Shown in pieces: positions 44,444 through 53,972 of a stretch of DNA of 64,000 nucleotides. Below the pieces are notes generated by a model. The model was given only the letters and a program-made list of their open reading frames with translations, did not search any database and was not told the DNA's origin. The position numbers and the translations under genes were made by a program. Each line of letters opens with the position of its first letter. Position 1 is the stretch's first letter. The stretch is from Nostoc sp. PCC 7524 (GTDB lineage Bacteria > Cyanobacteriota > Cyanobacteriia > Cyanobacteriales > Nostocaceae): NCBI RefSeq assembly GCF_000316645.1, contig NC_019684.1, forward strand, positions 4,562,001 through 4,626,000, given 5' to 3'.

Positions 44444-47400
44444 TTATTGCTGAACTTTGATGGTTAAAGCTTGATTAATTTGACTTAATAGTTCTTCCAT
44501 TGAGATGGAACGCGGTAAGATTTGAGTAGCGATCGCCTTTAAAACAGTAGTAATTGATTCCAATTCTTTCTTTTTACTATGTCCACTATTTTCTTGAGTT
44601 GTTTTATTTTGATAATTGGCAGGATTACGATTTAATCGTTGATCAATTACCAAAATTGGTGGCAAATTTAAGGGCAAATCCTCCAAGGCTTTGAGGGCTT
44701 TAATAATTTCTTGGTGAATAGCAGAAGCACCTAAACAAATCAGTAGTAAATCTACACTTTGATGACGAATCTGTTGTAAAACTTCTGCCCAACAACGCGC
44801 CATTGTTGACTTCAATCCAGCAGTTTGCAAATACTGAACTAACGCTTGGAACCACTCAGTTCCGCGTTCGATGGTTTCACCAGTGTTTTTTTCATTTCCA
44901 TAACCCTTTACTTTTTTCCGTCTAGCCTGGGGTAAGTCTTGCAACATGGTCAAATCTACTACCAAAATGTTTGGTGGGTAGCAGACTCCAGAAGCAATTT
45001 GTAGGACTGACATCAAGGGATCGGTTTGATTGCTATGGCTGTTGTTTTCTTGATTCAGTGGTGTTAAACAAGGAAAGACAGATAAACCCGGTATTTGAGA
45101 TGCTTTTAAAGTGGTGACTACATCACAGGTAACTAAAGGTAAAGCTGCCAAGCGCGGATACTGAGTTAATTGTTGTAGATAATTTTGTGCTAACGAGCTT
45201 TCGACATCCAACAAAACTACATCAAATTGCCAAACCCTGGTCAATAGTTCAGCTTGATCTAAATCATCAACTTCGATGACTCGATGTTCTTGCAGTGAGG
45301 GGTGGGGATTAATTGATGCTAATTCAGTATCAACCAATCTCAAAATTCGTAATGGTTTGTGTGGTGGAGTCGTGGCACTATTGTCTACACTCTGCGGCAC
45401 TAACGATTTAGCGCATAATTTTTCTAATAGTGGTACTAATGATTGTTGTTCTACGGGTAAGTTTAAAAAACCATCAGCGCGGTTAGCAAATGCTTGCTCT
45501 TTTTCTGCACCGGTGGCTGTAACAACTACGGGAATATGGCGTGTGGCGATATCAGATTTGAGTAAGGTCAGCACATCCCACCCTGATAATAAGGGTAATA
45601 AGGGATTTAAAAAGATGGCTTTGGGTTGTAAGCGCCGGGCTTTTTCTACTGCTTCTGTTCCGGAACGAGCAATTACTACTCGATAACCTAAACCTTTGAG
45701 CTGGTCGGTTAAATCTTCAATATATCGAGCTACGGCTTCGACTACCAACACTAACCGTTGAGAGTTTTGGGGGTGATGTTGTCCACCACTGCTGACTAAA
45801 TGCAGTGCATTGGCGGTTGTGATATCGCTCAGTTGTGTTGTTTCCGAGTCTGACTCAGTAAAGCCTGTGGGTGGTGGACTAGGTGGTAAAAGCAGTGTAA
45901 ATTGACTACCTTTACCTTCTCTAGACAAGAAGCTGACATCACCACCGTGGAGACGAGCCAATGCCCTGGTTAAGACTAGCCCTAAACCAGTACCTTCAAA
46001 CTGACGGGTAAGGGGATTTTCTAGTTGTTGGAACTTTTGAAAAATTAAGTGTTGCTGATGTTCGGGAATGCCAATCCCTGTGTCCCAAACTGTAAAGGCA
46101 ATCCATCCTTCCCAATGGTTAACCTTTAAACCAATTTCACCAGATATTTCAGTAAATTTAAAGGCATTAGATAATAGATGTACCAGCATCTGACGCAAGC
46201 GCAATTCATCGGCCACAATCTGTTCTAACCCAGGTGCAATTGTGAGGGTGAATTCGGGAGATGATGGGTGTCTAGTTGCTGGTTGGTTATTGAGTGTAGT
46301 TTTACTGGTTTGATTGTGGACGGCTTTGGCTTCCGATAGGGCGCGATCGCAGACAGATTTTATACTGACTGGTGTCAAGGTCAGTTCCATCTGTCCTGTT
46401 TCCATGCGGGTTAAGTCCAAAATATCATTCACCACGCTCATCAGGTGGCGACCACTTTGATGAATTAATCCAGCATAACGGGCTTGACGTTCATTCAGTT
46501 TTCCCAACTGTTGATCTACCAATAACCGCGATAGTCCCAACACCGCAGTTAAGGGGGTCTTTAGTTCATGACTAATACAAGCTAAAAACTCATCTTTTAA
46601 CCGATTTAATTGCACCAAGTCAGCATTTTTAGCGGCTAGTTCTTTACACAATTGCTGCTGTTCCGTTACATCAGTCGCTAACACTAACCATAAGTCATCG
46701 CTGTTGAGTCTCGCTGCTGAGTCAGGATTGGGTAATTTTAAATCTGGACTATCTAAAGGTATTTTCGCAAACTGCCAAATTCGCTCTTGACCGCTTTGAA
46801 TTTCTACAACACAGGTACAAGTACCCATTTGGCTATCGAGAAAGCAACGACTGGAGCTAGATTTGGCATATTCTAGAGGTTCTGACTGATATGGTGATAT
46901 GGGTAGTAACCCTGTGGGTGGTAGAGTTGCATAACTATCATGCTCATTACCTCTACCAAGAGCAAAAGCTGTGACTGGTTGTTTGATGCGGGTAGCTGCC
47001 AGAATTGCTTCTACTTGCCGTCTCACTCCTTCGGGATCTTTTAAAGCTCCTAGTTGTTGCCACCAAGCTGGGTTTTGTGACAATATCTGGCCGGTACTTG
47101 TTTGCAACATTAAAGGCCAAGGCAGTTGTGCCAACAACTTTACCAATGGTTGGTATTCTGGAGATGGCAGTTGATTGAGCCTAGGCGATCGCCTGAGACT
47201 GGCATCACCTATACTAGAGGTGTCTGGTTCTGGAGTTGATGATTTGAGGAAAGTTGAGTATTGAGTTTCCACATCCCTATCGCTCACTTGCTCTTGGGCT
47301 AGCAATATCAACAGGCGAACATGATTCAATAGTCCTAAAAATTTGCCCTCAGCATCAACTACAGCCCACTCTAAATGATGCGGCTTTGGCTGTTGTTGAT

Positions 47401-47809
47401 AACGCCAAAACCAAATTAATTGCTCTACACGATGAGTGGCTGGTAATATCTGTATTGGCTCAATGATATCTTGACCCAAGCTGGAAAGTGGTTGTTGTAA
47501 ATTTAAAAATTGCTCATCTCCTCTAGCTGCCAAAAATTTTTGTGTTAGCTTTGCAGAGTAAAGCAACCCAATGGGACAGTGCTGGTAATTTACCACTACC
47601 AGGCGATCGCATTGCTCTTGTTCAAACATCTCCAGCACCACTGCTAGAGTGTTCGTTTCTGAGCAACTATTTACAGTTGCTAGAAAATCAGAAAGCGGAT
47701 ACTGTAGCATTGACATAGGACTGTGGGGGTCATTCTTCCCGTGAACACCTCTGGCTCCACCATCAGCACTGGGGCAAATAGGGGTTACACCTGAGACCAT
47801 ATCCTTCAA
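44444..47809 (-). CDS. Hybrid sensor histidine kinase with CBS pair and degenerate receivers
   Basis: 1121 residues. In order: an N-terminal pair of CBS-like segments (about 38-175, FEQEQCDRLVVVNYQHCPIGLL and VVDAEGKFLGLL), a PAS-like region (about 215-390), HisKA with DEFLACISHELKTPL (about 410), an HATPase with LLSNAFKF and EGTGLGLVLTRAL (to about 640), a receiver whose phospho-Asp position reads FLNPLLPLL (about 685-800), and two further response-regulator-like segments (about 825-930 and 960-1100), the second retaining FDVVLLDVESS. No membrane helix is seen, so it is soluble. It is divergent from kaiABC across 840 bases. The missing phospho-Asp in the first receiver recalls pseudo-receivers of clock kinases, but it is not evidently CikA or SasA. 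Confidence 0.9.
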   Translation of the reverse strand: MKDMVSGVTPICPSADGGARGVHGKNDPHSPMSMLQYPLSDFLATVNSCSETNTLAVVLEMFEQEQCDRLVVVNYQHCPIGLLYSAKLTQKFLAARGDEQFLNLQQPLSSLGQDIIEPIQILPATHRVEQLIWFWRYQQQPKPHHLEWAVVDAEGKFLGLLNHVRLLILLAQEQVSDRDVETQYSTFLKSSTPEPDTSSIGDASLRRSPRLNQLPSPEYQPLVKLLAQLPWPLMLQTSTGQILSQNPAWWQQLGALKDPEGVRRQVEAILAATRIKQPVTAFALGRGNEHDSYATLPPTGLLPISPYQSEPLEYAKSSSSRCFLDSQMGTCTCVVEIQSGQERIWQFAKIPLDSPDLKLPNPDSAARLNSDDLWLVLATDVTEQQQLCKELAAKNADLVQLNRLKDEFLACISHELKTPLTAVLGLSRLLVDQQLGKLNERQARYAGLIHQSGRHLMSVVNDILDLTRMETGQMELTLTPVSIKSVCDRALSEAKAVHNQTSKTTLNNQPATRHPSSPEFTLTIAPGLEQIVADELRLRQMLVHLLSNAFKFTEISGEIGLKVNHWEGWIAFTVWDTGIGIPEHQQHLIFQKFQQLENPLTRQFEGTGLGLVLTRALARLHGGDVSFLSREGKGSQFTLLLPPSPPPTGFTESDSETTQLSDITTANALHLVSSGGQHHPQNSQRLVLVVEAVARYIEDLTDQLKGLGYRVVIARSGTEAVEKARRLQPKAIFLNPLLPLLSGWDVLTLLKSDIATRHIPVVVTATGAEKEQAFANRADGFLNLPVEQQSLVPLLEKLCAKSLVPQSVDNSATTPPHKPLRILRLVDTELASINPHPSLQEHRVIEVDDLDQAELLTRVWQFDVVLLDVESSLAQNYLQQLTQYPRLAALPLVTCDVVTTLKASQIPGLSVFPCLTPLNQENNSHSNQTDPLMSVLQIASGVCYPPNILVVDLTMLQDLPQARRKKVKGYGNEKNTGETIERGTEWFQALVQYLQTAGLKSTMARCWAEVLQQIRHQSVDLLLICLGASAIHQEIIKALKALEDLPLNLPPILVIDQRLNRNPANYQNKTTQENSGHSKKKELESITTVLKAIATQILPRSISMEELLSQINQALTIKVQQ

Positions 47810-48377
47810 GAAGACTCATATAAGCGATCTGGTACAGCCTGAACGCTATTGAATGAATCTACAGATTTGGGTTTCTCCAAACTAGGTGTTTTATTTCAAT
47901 AGCTAGCAAAACTGCGACATTTTCCTTCACCACGTTGAACTTCTCTCAGTAAATCCACACCAGTTTCCTACTGATGTCGAAATTGTGCATTTATAGTGAC
48001 AGCTATAACAATTATGGCTCCAATGATTCGCTTTAGAACCTTGAGGAATTATAATGATTTAAAATGCGACAATACTTTAACTTGGTTTAAGTATCTTATC
48101 AAGGAGCTAAATAAAAAATCTCTATCTAGATAGATATACATAATGCAAATCATTAATTAACTAACGTGTTCTCGACAATGTAACAGCCAACAAAATCCTC
48201 ATACCCATTCAATATCCCATGAGGGAGCTTGAAATGCCAGTTGTGTATACATATTGTGACCTAAAGTATTCCTTGGGTATGGAATTGTGAACTTTCAACA
48301 CACCCACTATTTAGCTGTAGCTATCAGTTAACTAAGTAATCAGCCATTGTGATTAACAAAATATATAAATTATGTAA
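47810..48377. other. Divergent promoter region between the histidine kinase and kaiABC
   Basis: About 570 bases, AT-rich, with no supportable gene. I could not recognise a specific regulator site. Confidence 0.4.
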
Positions 48378-48653
48378 ATGCTACTACCAATATTAATTAT
48401 CCGAACAGATGTTAAAAAAAATTTAGATACTTCCAAACACCCAGCTATCAACCCAAAATTAAGCAGGTGGATGTGGAGATTGAGGCGTTTTCCTCTTCCC
48501 CTATTGTGCCTTGTGTCTCTAGTTGCTGCTACCACTGCTGCAATCTACGATTTACTGCAATGGTTACAGCCAAGTATTAAGGAAAACCTGAAGAGTAAAT
48601 ATTCCTATGCCTTTGCAGAACCAAGACAAAAGCCACAGCAGGTTGGTCAGAAC

Positions 48654-48962
48654 ATGACTCAAGAAGTTGATCGGCGACTATTATTGCAGCAACTTAAATC
48701 AGATTATCGGCAGATTCTTATAGATTACTTTACTACAGAAAAAGGACTAAAAGAAAAAATTGATAAATTTATCAATGCAGTATTTTGTGCTAATATTCCT
48801 GTGCCACAAATTATAGAAATTCATATGGAACTAATTGAAGAATTTTCTAAGAATCTAAAATTAGAAGGAAGGAGCGATGAAGCATTACTTGATTACCGCT
48901 TGACACTAATAGACATCTTAGCTCATTTGTGTGAAGTCTATAGATGTGCGATTTTTAAATAA
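48654..48962 (+). CDS. kaiA: Circadian clock protein KaiA, short form
   Basis: 102 residues from the ATG at 48654: EVDRRLLLQQLKSDYRQILI, INAVFCANIPVPQIIEIHMELIEEFSKNLKLEGR and YRLTLIDILAHLCEVYRCAIFK. This corresponds to only the C-terminal four-helix KaiA domain, which dimerises and binds the KaiC tail to stimulate autophosphorylation. The N-terminal pseudo-receiver found in Synechococcus KaiA is absent, as known for Anabaena. The frame stays open for 92 further codons upstream (to 48378) with a hydrophobic stretch (LPLLCLVSLVAATTAAIYDLL). That extension does not look like a receiver, so I use the short start. kaiB follows after 108 bases. Confidence 0.88.
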   Translation: MTQEVDRRLLLQQLKSDYRQILIDYFTTEKGLKEKIDKFINAVFCANIPVPQIIEIHMELIEEFSKNLKLEGRSDEALLDYRLTLIDILAHLCEVYRCAIFK

Positions 48963-48970
48963 GGCAAGAA

Positions 48971-49014
48971 ATTCATCACCATTGCAGTAGTCACAAGTCT
49001 CGGCAGTGATGAAT
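48971..49014. other. Inverted repeat between kaiA and kaiB
   Basis: Perfect arms ATTCATCAC (48971-48979) and GTGATGAAT (49006-49014) flank a 26-base loop. It could fold in the RNA and set the kaiA to kaiBC ratio, or be a binding site. There is no T-run. Confidence 0.5.
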
Positions 49015-49070
49015 CTGACTGCATAAATACATTCAAAATATTTCCACCTTAAACTTTAGCCTTTCTCTTT

Positions 49071-49397
49071 ATGAATAAAGCCAGAAAGACTTATGTTCTC
49101 AAGCTTTATGTTGCAGGGAACACCCCTAATTCAGTCAGGGCGCTCAAAACACTCAAAAATATTTTAGAACAGGAATTTAAAGGTGTTTATGCGTTGAAAG
49201 TAATTGATGTGCTGAAAAATCCTCAACTAGCAGAGGAAGATAAAATATTAGCTACACCGACATTATCTAAAATTTTGCCGCCGCCAGTCCGCAAAATTAT
49301 CGGTGATCTTTCTGATCGGGAAAGAGTATTAATTGGATTGGATTTGCTTTATGAAGAATTAACTGAAGAAGATTGGCAGAATCAAAGTGAGCTTTAA
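49071..49397 (+). CDS. kaiB: Circadian clock protein KaiB
   Basis: 108 residues with the KaiB thioredoxin-like fold-switching sequence: [87 protein letters not shown]. KaiB binds phosphorylated KaiC and sequesters KaiA, ending the phosphorylation phase. The length and all landmark residues are normal. The gene lies between kaiA and kaiC on the same strand. Confidence 0.97.
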   Translation: MNKARKTYVLKLYVAGNTPNSVRALKTLKNILEQEFKGVYALKVIDVLKNPQLAEEDKILATPTLSKILPPPVRKIIGDLSDRERVLIGLDLLYEELTEEDWQNQSEL

Positions 49398-49471
49398 TTC
49401 ATAAAAAACAATTACAAATTACCAACTTTAGTAATAGAAAAACTGGGTTTAGTACCCACCTACAAACAAAA

Positions 49472-51028
49472 ATGAGCGATAACGAGCAACAGGAACAACA
49501 AAACACATCCGGTGGTGTAGAAAAAATTCGTACAATGATTGAGGGCTTTGACGATATTAGTCATGGTGGTTTACCAGTTGGTAGAACTACCTTAGTCAGT
49601 GGCACCTCTGGGACAGGTAAAACTTTATTATCTCTTCAGTTCCTCTATAACGGTATTACATACTTTGATGAATCGGGAGTATTCGTAACCTTTGAAGAAT
49701 CTCCAAGTGATATTATTAAAAATGCCCATATTTTTGGCTGGAATTTACAACGTTTAATCGATGAGGGCAAATTGTTTATTCTGGATGCGTCTCCCGATCC
49801 TGAAGGTCAAGATATTGTTGGGAATTTTGACCTTTCAGCCTTGATTGAACGCTTACAATACGCCATTCGTAAATATAAAGCCAATAGAGTTTCCATTGAC
49901 TCCATCACAGCCGTATTTCAACAGTATGAAGCGGTGGGGGTAGTAAGAAGGGAAATTTTTCGCTTAGTAGCACGCCTCAAGCAACTAAACGTTACTACTA
50001 TAATTACCACAGAACGCAGTGAAGAATATGGGCCAGTCGCTTCTTTTGGTGTAGAAGAATTTGTTTCTGATAATGTAGTCATTGTCCGCAACGTTTTAGA
50101 AGGAGAGCGTCGCCGCCGCACCATTGAAATTCTCAAATTGCGCGGGACTACTCATATGAAAGGTGAGTATCCTTTTACAATTACCAATCAAGGAGTAAAT
50201 ATCTTTCCTCTGGGTGCAATGCGCCTAACTCAGAGATCCTCTAATATCCGAGTTTCTTCTGGTGTCAAAACCCTAGATGAGATGTGTGGTGGTGGTTTCT
50301 TCAAAGATTCGATTATTTTGGCCACAGGAGCCACAGGTACTGGTAAAACACTGCTAGTCAGTAAGTTTTTACAAGACGGCTGCATTCATGGCGAACGCGC
50401 TATATTATTTGCCTATGAAGAATCACGCGCCCAACTATCTCGGAATGCTTACTCTTGGGGAATTGATTTTGAAGAATTAGAACATCAAGGATTGCTCAAA
50501 ATTATTTGTACGTATCCAGAATCAACAGGTTTAGAAGATCACCTACAAATTATTAAATCAGAAATTGCTGAATTTAAACCAGCACGGATTGCGATTGATT
50601 CTCTTTCAGCCATGGCTAGGGGAGTCAGTAATAATGCCTTCCGTCAATTTGTGATTGGTGTGACTGGCTATGCTAAACAAGAAGAAATTACTGGTTTTTT
50701 TACTAACACCACAGATCAATTTATGGGATCACACTCAATTACCGATTCCCATATTTCCACAATTACAGATACGATTTTGATGCTACAATACGTCGAAATT
50801 CGTGGAGAAATGTCACGGGCGATCAACGTATTTAAGATGAGGGGTTCCTGGCATGATAAAGGTATCCGTGAGTACAATATCACCGCCGATGGTCCCGACA
50901 TTAAAGATTCTTTCCGTAACTATGAAAGAATTGTTAGTGGTGCTCCTACCCGCGTTAGTATCGATGAAAAGGCAGAACTTTCTCGCATAGTCAGGCGTTT
51001 TGAAGACAAACAGGGTTCCGATTCCTAA
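49472..51028 (+). CDS. kaiC: Circadian clock protein KaiC
   Basis: 518 residues with two RecA-like domains. CI has Walker A GTSGTGKT and the catalytic glutamates in FVTFEESPSDI. CII has GATGTGKT, FAYEESRAQL and the phosphorylation segment SITDSHISTITD, whose S and T match Ser431 and Thr432 of Synechococcus. The A-loop and tail (RGSWHDKGIREY and the last 40 residues) are present for KaiA binding. It is the clock's autokinase, phosphatase and slow ATPase. The spacing to kaiB is 74 bases. Confidence 0.98.
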   Translation: MSDNEQQEQQNTSGGVEKIRTMIEGFDDISHGGLPVGRTTLVSGTSGTGKTLLSLQFLYNGITYFDESGVFVTFEESPSDIIKNAHIFGWNLQRLIDEGKLFILDASPDPEGQDIVGNFDLSALIERLQYAIRKYKANRVSIDSITAVFQQYEAVGVVRREIFRLVARLKQLNVTTIITTERSEEYGPVASFGVEEFVSDNVVIVRNVLEGERRRRTIEILKLRGTTHMKGEYPFTITNQGVNIFPLGAMRLTQRSSNIRVSSGVKTLDEMCGGGFFKDSIILATGATGTGKTLLVSKFLQDGCIHGERAILFAYEESRAQLSRNAYSWGIDFEELEHQGLLKIICTYPESTGLEDHLQIIKSEIAEFKPARIAIDSLSAMARGVSNNAFRQFVIGVTGYAKQEEITGFFTNTTDQFMGSHSITDSHISTITDTILMLQYVEIRGEMSRAINVFKMRGSWHDKGIREYNITADGPDIKDSFRNYERIVSGAPTRVSIDEKAELSRIVRRFEDKQGSDS

Positions 51029-51132
51029 ATTTGGTATCGTACTATATTCCTACCTTTATTTAGTATCGTGCTATATTCTGTGGTGAAGAAAAGTTTTCTG
51101 CCGCTAGATTGATTTTCGTGTGAGGGGATGCG

Positions 51133-53295
51133 GTGAAAGGACAACAATTATTTTATAGTTTCTTACCTGGTGTAACAGCAGCCGTATTGACAACTCAGCC
51201 AGCTGTGGCCCAGGCCATGAAGGTAAGTAGTGTACAACTAGCGTCTTCTCCTAGTGTCTTGACTGCTAACGATAGTCAAACATTGGTAGGAGACAATATC
51301 CAGCCACAATTACCTCAGACTACAGCCCAAGTTTTTCCAGACATTATTACAAATTCTGATTCGTCTGTGGTGAATTCCCAGATTTTAAGTAGTACAAGTA
51401 ATCCAGTTATCTTGACAGATAATACTGGTATTGCTAAAGAACAAAAATTTCAAAAAAATGAAATTAAAGTTGTCAGTCTAGCATCCCAGCGAAATCTTGT
51501 ACAAAAGCTGAAGCAGCAGCGTTTGAGCAGTAATCAAAAACCTAGTTCTGAACCAGAATTAGTCAAGACAGTAGTGCCTATGACTACTAGCAAATCCCAG
51601 TTATCTGCCAACCAAACTGTTGCTTTATCTTCTCTACAGCATTCAGTACCACAGCAAAGTCCCAAAACTCAGTTACCAATAGCTGTACAAACTGCTGTCA
51701 AAGGTGCAGGAGCAGCAAATCTATTAGCAGTAAACAGTTGCTCCTTAGCGCAGCAGAATCGGACTTCTTTGCTGGTAACTTCACCAGCCTGTAGCAAGTC
51801 CTATTTGATAAGCCAGCAGGTAAGCCAAACTACTGCCCCCACAGGCGAAACCACCTCAACCGCAGAAGTTGTGGAATTCGCACAGGATGCCCCTGCACCT
51901 GTGGAAACAGCACCAACTCCTACTGAGCCAGCAACAGTAACTCCTGTACCTGGTGGTGCTGTCCAGGTTCCAGAAAACCTCATTCCCAATCCCAACCCCC
52001 TGCAATTTCCTACCAAAACAGAGGAAGTAACAGTACAGGGAAATCAGCCGATTAGTTTGGCGCAGGCACTGGAACTAGCAAAGCGTAATAACCGGGATTT
52101 ACAAGTGGCTGTGTTGGAACTAGAACGCGCTCAAGCGTCTCTGCGGGAAGCACAAGCAGCGTTGTATCCCAATCTTTCTATCAACACTGATATTAGCCGT
52201 AGCCAGTCTGCTGTTAGTCAACTCCAGGATGAACAAAGCCGCAGACAAGGTTTCCCCTCTAATAACGACGAACCTAGTACAGCCTTCAATGGTCAAGCAG
52301 AGTTGCGCTATGACCTTTTCACCTCCGGCAGACGGCGAGCTAGCATCAAGGAGGCTGAGGAACAGGTACGGTTTAGTGAGCTAGCTGTAGAAAGCCAGTC
52401 CGAAGATATCCGGCGGAATGTGTCCAGGGAATATTACGACTTACAAGAGGCAGATGAACGGGTACGAATTGCTCAATCAGCCGTGGAAAATTCCCAAGCT
52501 AGTTTACGAGATGCCGAAGCATTAGAAAGGGCTGGGGTAGGGACACGGTTCGACGTATTGCGATCGCAAGTTAATTTAGCCAATGCTCAACAAGAACTAA
52601 CCAATGCTCTGTCTCGGCAGCAAATTTTCCGCCGCACCTTAGCAACGCGGTTGAGCTTGCCCCAGACAGTTAACATCAGTGCCGCAGATCCCGTACAATT
52701 AGCAGGTCTTTGGCAGCAGTCCCTAGAGCAAAGTGTCATATTAGCCTATCAAAATCGTCCCGAACTACAACAACAACTAGCGCAACGTAACATTAGCGAG
52801 CAGCAAAGACGGCAAGCATTATCCAATCTCGGCCCACAAGTCAGCTTCATCGCCAATTACAACCTGCTAGATCAGTTTGATGACGGTATCAGCCTGACAG
52901 ATGGTTATTCTGTGGGAGTGAGGGCGAGTTTGAATTTGTTCGATGGTGGCGCAGCTAGAGCTAGAGCAACCCAGGCTAAGAAAAATATTGCGATCTTTGA
53001 AACCCGATTTGCCGAACAGCGCAACCAAATCCGTTTTCAAGTAGAGCAAGCCTTTTTTACACAGCAAGCTAACCTAGAAAACGTCCAAACTGCCAACACT
53101 GCCTTAGAGCAAGCTAGAGAATCACTACGCCTAGCGCGGTTGCGATTCCAAGCTGGTGTAGGTACTCAAACAGATGTGATCAACGCAGAAAATGAGTTGA
53201 CTAGAGCTGAGGGTAATCGCATCACAGCGATTCTGGAGTACAACCGAGCTTTGGCTGATTTACAACGAGCTGTTACCTCTAGAGCATTGCTTTAG
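51133..53295 (+). CDS. hgdD: TolC-family outer membrane protein, HgdD-like
   Basis: 720 residues from the GTG at 51133, with GAGGGG upstream and a signal peptide ending TTQPAVAQA. A low-complexity region of about 250 residues follows. The OEP domains start near 300 with QPISLAQALELAKRNNRDLQVAVLELERAQASLREAQAALYPNLS and repeat near 500 with the sequence RVRIAQSAVENSQASLRDAE, giving the two coiled-coil hairpins of a TolC trimer tunnel. In Anabaena PCC 7120 the gene downstream of kaiC is, as I recall, hgdD, the TolC needed with DevBCA to export heterocyst glycolipids and for secretion. The match here is by neighbourhood, size and family. Confidence 0.85.
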   Translation: MKGQQLFYSFLPGVTAAVLTTQPAVAQAMKVSSVQLASSPSVLTANDSQTLVGDNIQPQLPQTTAQVFPDIITNSDSSVVNSQILSSTSNPVILTDNTGIAKEQKFQKNEIKVVSLASQRNLVQKLKQQRLSSNQKPSSEPELVKTVVPMTTSKSQLSANQTVALSSLQHSVPQQSPKTQLPIAVQTAVKGAGAANLLAVNSCSLAQQNRTSLLVTSPACSKSYLISQQVSQTTAPTGETTSTAEVVEFAQDAPAPVETAPTPTEPATVTPVPGGAVQVPENLIPNPNPLQFPTKTEEVTVQGNQPISLAQALELAKRNNRDLQVAVLELERAQASLREAQAALYPNLSINTDISRSQSAVSQLQDEQSRRQGFPSNNDEPSTAFNGQAELRYDLFTSGRRRASIKEAEEQVRFSELAVESQSEDIRRNVSREYYDLQEADERVRIAQSAVENSQASLRDAEALERAGVGTRFDVLRSQVNLANAQQELTNALSRQQIFRRTLATRLSLPQTVNISAADPVQLAGLWQQSLEQSVILAYQNRPELQQQLAQRNISEQQRRQALSNLGPQVSFIANYNLLDQFDDGISLTDGYSVGVRASLNLFDGGAARARATQAKKNIAIFETRFAEQRNQIRFQVEQAFFTQQANLENVQTANTALEQARESLRLARLRFQAGVGTQTDVINAENELTRAEGNRITAILEYNRALADLQRAVTSRALL

Positions 53296-53298
53296 TTA

Positions 53299-53332
53299 GG
53301 CAATAGGCAATAGTTTAAGAGGCAATAGGCAT
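53299..53332. repeat. CAATAGG heptamer repeat after hgdD
   Basis: Several AGGCAATAGGCAATAG units lie directly after the hgdD stop. The same unit occurs at 44350. Confidence 0.7.
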
Positions 53333-53452
53333 TGGATATTCTACCTTGTCTTTCCATTATCCAATCCCTATTGTCAGGGTAGGGATTGGCTATAAACTAT
53401 GGACTATAGACTATGGACTCTTGACTATTTAGCGGCTCGGCTTTAAAAACTC

Positions 53453-53830
53453 ATGACAACAGTTACATCACAAGAAATTGCGCTATTTCGTTCTCAATTG
53501 GTAGAGGATCAGGGTGCGATGGAAGCCCTGGACATGATTGAGGACTGTGAAGGAGATTTAGAAGATGCAGCTATGACGCTAGCAATTAAAGCCGGGCAAG
53601 AGCCAGAACAGGCTAATTCCGAGTGGTTAGGCGATTTGGCGAAAAAGTGGCGTGCTGTTATTTGTGAGCAAGAATTTCGGGAAGACTTGCAAAATGGCTC
53701 AATTAAACAGATGATGGCACATCTGAAAACCATGACGACATTTCCTAAAATTCTAGCCACACCAGTTTTAATGTATGTTGTGAAGCAAGGTGTCAATATC
53801 TTTTGTGAGCCACTGGATAAAGTCAAGTAA
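53453..53830 (+). CDS. Conserved cyanobacterial hypothetical protein
   Basis: 125 residues, helical: SQEIALFRSQLVEDQGAMEALDMIEDCEGDLEDAAMTLAIKAG in the first half and EWLGDLAKKWRAVICEQEFREDLQNGSIKQMMAHLKTMTTFPKILATPVLMYVVKQGV in the second. No signal or clear membrane helix is seen. It resembles uncharacterised small proteins found across filamentous cyanobacteria. It lies 160 bases after hgdD and probably has its own promoter. No function is known to me. Confidence 0.65.
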   Translation: MTTVTSQEIALFRSQLVEDQGAMEALDMIEDCEGDLEDAAMTLAIKAGQEPEQANSEWLGDLAKKWRAVICEQEFREDLQNGSIKQMMAHLKTMTTFPKILATPVLMYVVKQGVNIFCEPLDKVK

Positions 53831-53844
53831 GGGCAGGGAGCAGG

Positions 53845-53912
53845 AGGAGATGAGGGAGATTTTATTTTTAATACCCATGCCCAATGCCCAATACCCAATA
53901 CCCAATAAGCAA
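53845..53912. repeat. CCCAATACCCAATA heptamer-like repeats
   Basis: A run of four to five CCCAATA or CCCAATG units at about 53876-53910, preceded by GGAGCAGGAGGAG-type sequence, lies between two genes. Confidence 0.65.
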
Positions 53913-53972
53913 TAACTACTGATACGCTGTTAATTAAGGCAAAACTTTTATAAGACAAATATTATTCCATCA

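Noticed and set aside
48378..48653. Full-length KaiA including an N-terminal pseudo-receiver
   Set aside because: The extension is basic and then hydrophobic and has no receiver fold pattern. Anabaena-type KaiA is known to be about 102 residues. Kept only as a finding.
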